In this document: piece after piece, positions 1-5,025 of the stretch
Layout: each line of letters opens with the position of its first letter
How positions within the stretch are numbered: the stretch's first letter is position 1
Assembly (NCBI GenBank): GCA_025966175.1
Contig: JAOPVN010000533.1
Location: forward strand, 1 to 5,900
Direction: 5' to 3'
Length of the DNA stretch: 5,900 nucleotides
From: Modestobacter sp.
GTDB lineage: Bacteria; Actinomycetota; Actinomycetes; Mycobacteriales; Geodermatophilaceae
Notes under the pieces: model-generated
Seen by the model: the letters and a program-made list of their open reading frames with translations, nothing else
Database searches by the model: none
Told to the model about the DNA's origin: nothing
Position numbers and translations under genes: made by a program

Positions 1-48
1 CCCCCGCCGACCGTCCACACCTGATCCGGTTCATGCCGGCGGAGGGAG
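1..48 (+). promoter_or_regulatory. TPP riboswitch (THI box), 3' half, truncated by the window edge
   Basis: Bases 19-48 follow the conserved 3' half of the TPP aptamer. ACCTGATC at 19-26 is followed by a CCGG/CCGG hairpin (26-29 with 36-39) whose loop ends in CATG, and then GCG-N-AGGGA at 38-47. From memory, the E. coli thiM aptamer has CTGG/CCAG at this hairpin. The change to CCGG/CCGG here is compensatory on both arms, which favours a conserved RNA over chance. The 5' half (P1 and P2 5' strands, P3, the CTGAGA pyrimidine-binding junction) would lie before base 1 and cannot be seen. The closing strand GGAGGGAG (41-48) is also the Shine-Dalgarno of the dehydrogenase starting at 56, so TPP binding would be expected to hide it and block translation. 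Seen: the motif and spacing. Known: TPP aptamers sense thiamine pyrophosphate. Inferred: control of the downstream genes. Confidence 0.85.
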
Positions 49-55
49 CTGCCCG

Positions 56-1072
56 ATGCTCGCCGCACGTTTCCACGGGGCCGGCCGGCCACTGGCCCTC
101 GACGACGTCCCCGTTCCGGAGCCCGGACCCGACGAGGTCCGCGTGCGGGTGCACGCGGCCGGCGTCTGCGGCACCGAGCTGCACTTCGTCGACGGTCTCT
201 ACGCGCCGTCCCGCACCCCGATGACGCTGGGCCACGAGGCCGCCGGAACGGTCGACGCCGTCGGGTCGGCGGTGACCGGCTGGGCCGAGGGCGACCGGGT
301 CGCCGTCTACTACTACCTGTTCTGCGGCTCGTGCCGCTGGTGCCTGCGCGGCCGGCAGAACCTGTGCCTCGCGCCCCGCGGCGTGCTGGCCTTCGCCGCC
401 GACGGCGCGTTCGCCGAGCAGCTCGTCGTCCCGGCACACTGCCTGGTCCGGCTGCCGGCGGAGATCTCCTTCGACGCCGCCGCGCCGCTGTGCTGCGCCG
501 GCACTACCGCCGTGCATGCGCTCGCCGAGGCCGAGGTCGAGCCGGGCGAGATCGTGGTCGTCCTGGGCACCGGGGGCGTGGGGTTGGCGGTGGTCCAGGA
601 CGCGCGGCGACGCGGTGCCACGGTGGTCGCCGTCAGCCGGGACGCCGGACGCCGGAAAGCCGCCCTCGCCGCCGGAGCCACGGTCGCCGTGCCCCCGGCG
701 GATGCTGCCGACGCGGTCGACCGGCTCTCCGGCGGGCAGGGGGCCGACGTCGTCGTCGAGCTCGCCGGCGTGACTGCGACCCTGGAACTCGCCACCGGGA
801 TGCTGGGCCGCCGCGGGCGGCTGGTGCTGGTCGGCTACAGCGCCGACGCACTGACGGTCAGCCCGTTGGCGATGGTCGTCGCCGAGCAGCGGGTGCTGGC
901 CAGCGTCGGCAACACCCTCGCCGAGCTCGAGCAGGCGGTCGCGCTCGCCGCCGCCGGGCAGCTCACCCCGCCGGTCGCCGCGACGATGCCGCTGACCGCG
1001 GTCAACGAGGCACTGGACCGGTTGCGCGCCGGAGAGGTGACCGGCCGGCTGGTGCTGCACCCCCAGGGCTGA
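56..1072 (+). CDS. Zinc-dependent medium-chain alcohol dehydrogenase
   Basis: A 338-residue cytosolic NAD(P)-dependent zinc alcohol dehydrogenase, oxidising an alcohol to an aldehyde or ketone or the reverse; the substrate cannot be read from sequence. The N-terminal GroES-like half carries the catalytic-zinc ligands C38 (in GVCGTE) and H60-E61 (in GHEAAG), with C147 in CCAGTT as the probable third ligand. T40 and H43 lie where proton-relay residues usually sit. The structural zinc lobe is complete: C90, C93, C96 and C104. The Rossmann half has GTGGVG at 171-176. The following strand ends in S194-R195 rather than an acidic residue, which weakly suggests NADP(H). Length is normal for the family. 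The ATG at 56 has GGAGGGAG seven bases upstream, and that strand is also the closing strand of a TPP riboswitch. This makes thiamine-linked metabolism the best contextual clue. An MFS transporter gene follows after 36 bases. Family is certain; role is unknown. Confidence 0.93.
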   Translation: MLAARFHGAGRPLALDDVPVPEPGPDEVRVRVHAAGVCGTELHFVDGLYAPSRTPMTLGHEAAGTVDAVGSAVTGWAEGDRVAVYYYLFCGSCRWCLRGRQNLCLAPRGVLAFAADGAFAEQLVVPAHCLVRLPAEISFDAAAPLCCAGTTAVHALAEAEVEPGEIVVVLGTGGVGLAVVQDARRRGATVVAVSRDAGRRKAALAAGATVAVPPADAADAVDRLSGGQGADVVVELAGVTATLELATGMLGRRGRLVLVGYSADALTVSPLAMVVAEQRVLASVGNTLAELEQAVALAAAGQLTPPVAATMPLTAVNEALDRLRAGEVTGRLVLHPQG

Positions 1073-1097
1073 CAGGCAGCGCACAGCAGCCTGTCAG
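1069..1097 (+). repeat. 8-bp inverted repeat between dehydrogenase and MFS genes
   Basis: CTGACAGG (1069-1076) is perfectly complementary to CCTGTCAG (1090-1097) across a 13-base loop. The left arm contains the dehydrogenase TGA stop (1070-1072). The right arm takes in the first two bases of the transporter's AGGA ribosome-binding site (1096-1099). In RNA the stem could partly mask that site until a ribosome finishing the dehydrogenase melts it, giving translational coupling. There is no T-run after the stem, so it is not a typical intrinsic terminator. The function is inferred; the symmetry is directly seen. Confidence 0.6.
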
Positions 1098-1108
1098 GAT
1101 CGGCGCTC

Positions 1109-2365
1109 GTGCGACGCCGCGGAAAGAACGCCCCACTCCCCCGCGAGGTCGGCGTCCTGGCGATCGTCGCCTTCGTCGTCGCGCTCGGCTTCGGCGTGGT
1201 CGCCCCGGCGATCCCGCTGTTCGCCCGGTCCTACGGCGTGGGGACGACGGCGGTCGGTCTGGCGATCAGCGCCTTCGCCTTCTTCCGGTTCGTCTGCGCG
1301 TTCGCCAGCGGCTCCCTGGTGGAGCGGGTCGGTGAGCGGGCGGTGCTCGCGGCCGGGCTGGCCGTCGTCGCCGTCACCACCGCGGCCGCGGCCCTGGCCG
1401 GCAACTTCCCGGTGTTCGTCGCGCTGCGCGCGGCCGGTGGGATCGGCAGCGCGATGTTCACCGTCGCTGCCCTGTCCCTGCTGCTGCGTACCGCGCCGGC
1501 GGCACAGCGGGGCCGGTCCGCCGCCACCTATCAGAGTGGCTTCATCCTCGGCGGGATCGCCGGGCCGGCCGCTGGCGGCTTCCTCACCGAGGTCTCCCCC
1601 CGGCTGCCGTTCTTCGTCTACGCCGGCTTCCTGCTCGTGGCCGGCAGCGTGGCGCTGGTGCTCCTCCGGCCGGGCGCCGGTCCGCGGCCGGCCGCCGGCA
1701 CCGCGCCCGTGATCCCCGGCATCGACCAGGCCGGCGGCGCCGAACCCCCGGCAACCGCCGTCCCCACGGCCGGCACCGTCCCCGGCGGGCTGCGGGCGGC
1801 GCTGCGCTCCCGCGCCTACCTCGCCGCGCTGGTGGCCAACCTCGGCGTCGGCTGGGTGCTGTTCGGCGTCCGCAACTCCCTGGTCCCGCTCTACGTGACC
1901 GAGGAGCTGGGCCGGACGGTGGCCTGGGCCGGAGCCGGGCTGCTGGCCGGTTCGGTCGCGCAGGCGGTCGGGCTGCTGCGGGCCGGGCAGCTGTCGGACA
2001 GCTGGGGACGGCGGCCGGCGCTCCTGCTCGGTGCCTGCCTGGCGACGGCGGCGATGGCCGTGCTCGTGCTGCCCCCGGCCACGGGGCTGTTCCTGCTGTC
2101 GATGGCGACGTTCGGTCTGGCGGCCTCGCTGCTGGCCACCGTGCCGGCGGCCGTGGTCGGGGACGTCAGCCCGGCCCGGGGTGGCCGGGCGGTCGCCGTC
2201 TTCCAGATGGTGGCCGACCTCGGCGCGGTGACCGGACCGCTGGTCGCCGGCTGGCTCACCGAGACCTTCTCCTTCCAGGTGGCCTTCGCGGTGAGCGCCG
2301 GCGTGCTGGGGCTGGCGGTGCTCACGGCGCTGACCATGCCGCGGCAGGTGCGCCCGGCCTCCTGA
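1109..2365 (+). CDS. MFS transporter, drug:H+ antiporter-like
   Basis: A 418-residue major facilitator superfamily inner-membrane transporter. Hydrophobic stretches fit 12 helices in two six-helix halves, TM1 being about residues 13-37. The halves are joined by a Pro/Ala/Gly-rich cytoplasmic linker (about 187-228). A degenerate motif A follows TM2 (GSLVERVGER, 68-77), and its second copy follows TM8 (GQLSDSWGRRP, 293-303). TM5 has a GxxxGPxxGG signature (148-157), motif C of drug:H+ antiporters, echoed at 372-381, so proton-driven export is somewhat more likely than import. The GTG start at 1109 is chosen for AGGA at 1096-1099, nine bases upstream, and for the MRRRGK cytoplasmic leader. It lies 36 bases after the dehydrogenase stop on the same strand, so the two are probably one operon under the TPP riboswitch at 1-48. 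The substrate is unknown; a thiamine-related compound is an inference from position only. Confidence 0.9.
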   Translation: MRRRGKNAPLPREVGVLAIVAFVVALGFGVVAPAIPLFARSYGVGTTAVGLAISAFAFFRFVCAFASGSLVERVGERAVLAAGLAVVAVTTAAAALAGNFPVFVALRAAGGIGSAMFTVAALSLLLRTAPAAQRGRSAATYQSGFILGGIAGPAAGGFLTEVSPRLPFFVYAGFLLVAGSVALVLLRPGAGPRPAAGTAPVIPGIDQAGGAEPPATAVPTAGTVPGGLRAALRSRAYLAALVANLGVGWVLFGVRNSLVPLYVTEELGRTVAWAGAGLLAGSVAQAVGLLRAGQLSDSWGRRPALLLGACLATAAMAVLVLPPATGLFLLSMATFGLAASLLATVPAAVVGDVSPARGGRAVAVFQMVADLGAVTGPLVAGWLTETFSFQVAFAVSAGVLGLAVLTALTMPRQVRPAS

Positions 2366-2393
2366 CCTCGCGCCGCCATGGCGGCGTCCGAGG
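2366..2393. terminator. Bidirectional hairpin terminator between convergent genes
   Basis: The 37-base gap between the convergent transporter and nagL-like genes is mostly one hairpin. CCTCG (2366-2370) pairs with CGAGG (2389-2393), and CGCCGC (2371-2376) pairs with GCGGCG (2381-2386). The loop is CATG and there is a two-base TC bulge at 2387-2388. This gives 11 very GC-rich base pairs. It starts directly after the transporter stop codon and can fold in transcripts from either strand. No U-tract follows on either side, as is common in high-GC actinobacteria, so the terminator role is inferred from position and stability. Confidence 0.6.
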
Positions 2394-2402
2394 CAGCGGC
2401 GC

Positions 2403-3095
2403 TCACAGCCACACCTCCAGGGCGGGCAGCGGTCCGTCGGCCCGCAGCCCCTCGCCGGTGGACCGGCCGGTCAGCCAGGCGACGACGACCGGCAGCGGGC
2501 CGGCGACCGCGAGCGCCCCGCTCCCCCACTCCCGGTCCCCGGCGAAGACCGTCACGTCGGGCATCTGACCCCGGGCGTCCCACATCCGGAAGACGTCGTC
2601 GCCCAGCGCGGCGAGCACGTCGTCGGGGACGTCGGTGAAGTCCACGCCGGCGTCCAGGTCGACGGCGTGCACCCACACCTCGCGGCAGCGCATCCACGGC
2701 ACGGCGGCGGCCGGCACGGTGTGACCCTGCGCCGTGCGCACCTCCACCGACCAGGCCGACTCGGGCATCTCCCGCACCGCCCCGGCCAGCCGGCGGGTCG
2801 CGCTCAGCACGTCGTTGCGCAGCTCCGCCGGGGCCCGGGCCGCGGTCAGCGCGATCAGCTCGTCGCGCGCCTCGGGCGAGGCGTACATCGGCCTCTCCAC
2901 TCCGGTGCGCGCCCAGCCGAGCAGGTTGACCAGCGCGTCGGCATTCCGGGCCACGTGCGCCAGCAGGTGGGCGCGCGACCAGCCGGGCAGCAACGACGCG
3001 GCACCGAACTCCTCGTCGGTGACCCGCCCCAGCGCCGTCCCCAGGTGCTGCTCGCCGCGCTCCCACCAGTCCAGCAGCTCGGTCGGCGCGGTCAT
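2403..3095 (-). CDS. nagL: Mycothiol-dependent maleylpyruvate isomerase family protein
   Basis: A 230-residue cytosolic protein of the mycothiol-dependent maleylpyruvate isomerase family (DinB-like metal-binding N-terminal domain plus a C-terminal domain). Characterised members convert maleylpyruvate to fumarylpyruvate in the gentisate branch of aromatic degradation, with mycothiol as cofactor. The expected divalent-metal ligands are visible: H47 in LLAHVARN, and E139 and H143 in REVWVHAVDL. Other stretches closely resemble, from memory, the Corynebacterium glutamicum enzyme (~240 aa): SLLPGWSRAHL (34-44), PMYASPEAR (69-77) and WMRCREVW (134-141). The length agrees. The ATG at 3095 is chosen because AAGGGAG lies about seven bases upstream on this strand and the conserved sequence begins there; the open frame continues upstream without family-like sequence. 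No gentisate dioxygenase or fumarylpyruvate hydrolase gene is adjacent, so it may be a stand-alone isomerase or a related mycothiol S-transferase. The symbol is less sure than the family. Confidence 0.85.
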   Translation of the reverse strand: MTAPTELLDWWERGEQHLGTALGRVTDEEFGAASLLPGWSRAHLLAHVARNADALVNLLGWARTGVERPMYASPEARDELIALTAARAPAELRNDVLSATRRLAGAVREMPESAWSVEVRTAQGHTVPAAAVPWMRCREVWVHAVDLDAGVDFTDVPDDVLAALGDDVFRMWDARGQMPDVTVFAGDREWGSGALAVAGPLPVVVAWLTGRSTGEGLRADGPLPALEVWL

Positions 3096-3146
3096 GACGT
3101 CTGCTCCCTTCTCAGGGCGTACGACACGTCGCGGGTGGAGGAGGTA

Positions 3147-3178
3147 CGGCCCTGTCGACGCTGACGAGGACAGGGCCG
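3147..3178. repeat. 10-bp inverted repeat upstream of the isomerase gene
   Basis: CGGCCCTGTC (3147-3156) is perfectly complementary to GACAGGGCCG (3169-3178) across a 12-base spacer. It lies 52-83 bases upstream of the isomerase ATG on the - strand, so it is either a regulator-binding dyad or a 5'-leader hairpin for that gene. No T-run follows on either strand, arguing against a terminator. The arms share CCTGTC with the inverted repeat at 1069-1097, which may be chance. Confidence 0.55.
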
Positions 3179-3192
3179 ACCGTAGGCGCGCA

Positions 3193-3205
3193 TCCGCCAG
3201 GCGGA
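3193..3205. repeat. 13-base dyad TCCGCC-A-GGCGGA
   Basis: A perfect palindrome with six-base arms around a single central A lies in the middle of the divergent intergenic region. The geometry suits a dimeric repressor or activator, but a dyad of this size can arise by chance in such GC-rich DNA. No regulator gene is present in the window to pair with it. Confidence 0.35.
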
Positions 3206-3360
3206 CACCCGTCGCGTCCGAGGTTCTGTACCCGGGCACACGGCGGCCTGCGCGGCGCCCGCGGGACTTCCGCTGTTCATCTGCAGCGAGTTGGATGGAG
3301 CTGCCACCGGGGGCCCGCCCGCCGGCGCGGCCACCCTCGACGGCACCGACGGGAGGTGCT

Positions 3361-5025
3361 GTGCCTGTTCGCCCCGTGCTCCTCACCGTCGACGACGACC
3401 GCACCGTCAGCCGCGCTGTCGCCCGCGACCTGCGCCGGCACTACGGCGACCGCTACCGGGTGGTGCGCGCCGAGAGCGGCGCCGACGCCCTGGCAGTGCT
3501 CCGCGAGCTCACCGCCCGCGGCGAGGTCACCGCGCTGCTGCTGGCCGACCACCGGATGCCCGGGATGACCGGCGTGGAGTTCCTCGAGCAGGCGATGGAC
3601 CTCGTGCCGACCGCCAAGCGGGTGCTGCTCACCGCCTACGCCGACACCGACGCCGCCATCCGGGCGATCAACGACGTCGACCTCGACCACTACCTGCTCA
3701 AGCCCTGGGACCCACCCGAAGAGCTGCTCTACCCGGTCCTGGACGAACTGCTCGAGTCCTGGAAGCGCGCCGCCCGCGCCCCGTTCGACGGGCTCCTCCT
3801 GCTCGGGCACCAGTGGTCGGCCGAGACCCAGGAGCTCAAGGAGTTCCTGGCCCGCAACCAGGTGCCCTACCGGCACCTGCAGGGCGAGGACGCCACCGCC
3901 ATCCGCAAGGCCGCCGGGCTCGAGGACGACGCCGCGCTGCCGGCCACCGTGTTCCCCGACGGCACCGTGCTCACCCGCCCCTCGCTGCCGGAGGTGGCGC
4001 AGAAGTGCGGGCTGGCCACCACCGCGGGCAGCCCGTTCTACGACGTCGTCGTGGTCGGGGCCGGACCGGCCGGGCTGGGCGCCGCGGTCTACGCGGCCAG
4101 CGAGGGCCTGCGCACGCTGCTGGTCGAGCGCACCGCCACCGGCGGCCAGGCCGGGCAGAGCAGCCGGATCGAGAACTACCTGGGCTTCCCGCGCGGGGTG
4201 TCCGGGGCCGAGCTGGCCCAGCGCGCCCGCGACCAGGCGATGCGCTTCGGCGTCGAGCTGCTCACCGCCAGCGAGGTCACCGCGATCACGCCCAACGGCG
4301 ACGGCCGGACGCTGCGGTTCGCCGACGGCAGCCAGGTCACCGCGCACGCCGTCGTCCTGGCCACCGGGGTCTCCTGGACGATGCTGCCCGCGCAGGGCGC
4401 CGAGGAGTTCGCCGGCCGCGGCGTCTACTACGGCGCGACGCCGCACGAGGCCGCCGACTGCCGCGGCGAGGAGATCTACGTTGTCGGGGCGGCCAACTCC
4501 GCCGGGCAGGCGGCGCTGCACTACGCCAAGTTCGCCAGCCGGGTGGTGATGCTCTGCCGGGGCAGCGACATCCGGCGCAGCATGTCCGAGTACCTGGTCG
4601 GCCGGATCGAGGCCGACCCGGTGATCGAGGTGCGCACCTGCACGCAGATCGTCGCGGTCGAGGGTGCGGACCACGTCGAGCGGCTGGTGCTCTCCCACGC
4701 CACGAGCGGGCAGACCGAGACCGTGCCGGCGTCCCGGCTGTTCGTCTTCATCGGCGCCCAGCCGCCCACCGGCTGGCTGGGGAACGCGTTCGTCCGCGAC
4801 GACCGCGGCTTCCTGCGCACCGGCCCGGCGCTGCTGGACGACGAGGGGCGCCCCCCGTCGGAGTGGCCGCTGTCCCGGGCCCCGTACCACCTGGAGTGCT
4901 CCGTCCCGGGCGTCTTCGTCGCCGGCGACGTGCGGGCCGAGTCGGTCAAGCGCGTCGCGTCCGCCGTCGGCGAGGGCGCCATGGCCGTGACCCTCGTGCA
5001 CCGCTACCTGGAGGCGATCCCATGA
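3361..5025 (+). CDS. Fused receiver / glutaredoxin-like / thioredoxin-reductase-like flavoprotein
   Basis: A 554-residue soluble protein with three modules. (1) A CheY-like receiver (about 4-130) with acidic pocket D11-D13, phospho-acceptor D63 (in LLADHRMPG), T91 and K114 (in LLKPW), all intact. (2) A glutaredoxin-like domain (about 140-220) with an LPATVF cis-proline-type turn (193-198) and DGTVLTRPS (200-208), but W-S-A-E (152-155) where the CPxC site would fall. (3) A thioredoxin-reductase-like FAD/NAD(P)H domain (about 225-554) with GAGPAG (233-238) for FAD, GGQAGQSSRIENYLGFP (261-277), VVGAANSAG (374-382) for the pyridine nucleotide, and GVFVAGD (517-523). The reductase CxxC is replaced by G358-A-T-P361, so normal thioredoxin reduction is unlikely. 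GTG 3361 is chosen because the receiver begins there and GGGAGG is four bases upstream. Its partner is the coupled kinase at 5022. Similar fusions are annotated in actinobacteria; their function is unsettled to my knowledge. Confidence 0.9.
   Translation: MPVRPVLLTVDDDRTVSRAVARDLRRHYGDRYRVVRAESGADALAVLRELTARGEVTALLLADHRMPGMTGVEFLEQAMDLVPTAKRVLLTAYADTDAAIRAINDVDLDHYLLKPWDPPEELLYPVLDELLESWKRAARAPFDGLLLLGHQWSAETQELKEFLARNQVPYRHLQGEDATAIRKAAGLEDDAALPATVFPDGTVLTRPSLPEVAQKCGLATTAGSPFYDVVVVGAGPAGLGAAVYAASEGLRTLLVERTATGGQAGQSSRIENYLGFPRGVSGAELAQRARDQAMRFGVELLTASEVTAITPNGDGRTLRFADGSQVTAHAVVLATGVSWTMLPAQGAEEFAGRGVYYGATPHEAADCRGEEIYVVGAANSAGQAALHYAKFASRVVMLCRGSDIRRSMSEYLVGRIEADPVIEVRTCTQIVAVEGADHVERLVLSHATSGQTETVPASRLFVFIGAQPPTGWLGNAFVRDDRGFLRTGPALLDDEGRPPSEWPLSRAPYHLECSVPGVFVAGDVRAESVKRVASAVGEGAMAVTLVHRYLEAIP
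5010..5025 (+). promoter_or_regulatory. Coupled start: internal Shine-Dalgarno and ATGA overlap
   Basis: GGAGG (5010-5014), within the last codons of the receiver/reductase gene, sits seven bases before the kinase ATG at 5022. The start overlaps the upstream TGA stop as ATGA (5022-5025). This layout implies translational coupling, so flavoprotein and kinase would be made together in a fixed ratio, as expected for a cognate two-component pair. Confidence 0.8.

Larger units (their letters stand above)
3096..3360. promoter_or_regulatory. Divergent intergenic region with two dyads
   Basis: This 265-base gap separates the leftward isomerase gene from the rightward receiver/reductase gene and should hold both promoters. 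No convincing -35/-10 pair was found on either strand. The best single hexamer is TACGGT on the - strand (complement of 3179-3184), without a good -35 partner. It lies just before the inverted repeat at 3147-3178 in the direction of the isomerase gene. A second dyad, TCCGCC-A-GGCGGA, occupies 3193-3205. The right end carries the ribosome-binding site GGGAGG (3351-3356), only four bases before the GTG start at 3361. No RNA gene or short coding sequence is supported here. Confidence 0.5.

Noticed and set aside
33..224. 63-codon + strand open frame starting inside the riboswitch
   Set aside because: Its ATG is the conserved ATG in the hairpin loop of the TPP aptamer, it has no ribosome-binding site at proper spacing, and it overlaps the dehydrogenase in another frame.
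331..1335. 334-codon + strand open frame across the dehydrogenase/transporter junction
   Set aside because: Its product is Arg/Gly/Ala low-complexity sequence typical of an alternate frame in high-GC genes, and it overlaps two well-recognised proteins.
1891..3066. 391-codon - strand open frame
   Set aside because: It is antisense to the transporter and in a shifted frame over the isomerase, with low-complexity composition and no recognisable motif.
3147..3178. Inverted repeat as an intrinsic terminator
   Set aside because: It lies upstream of both divergent genes, not after a gene, and has no T-run on either strand.
2734..3360. 209-codon N-terminal extension of the receiver/reductase frame
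   Set aside because: It runs antisense through the isomerase gene and is Arg/Pro/Ser-rich. The receiver domain and a ribosome-binding site both point to GTG 3361.
3096..3404. N-terminal extension of the isomerase frame
   Set aside because: Family-like sequence begins at the ATG at 3095, which has a good AAGGGAG ribosome-binding site; the extension would run into the receiver gene.
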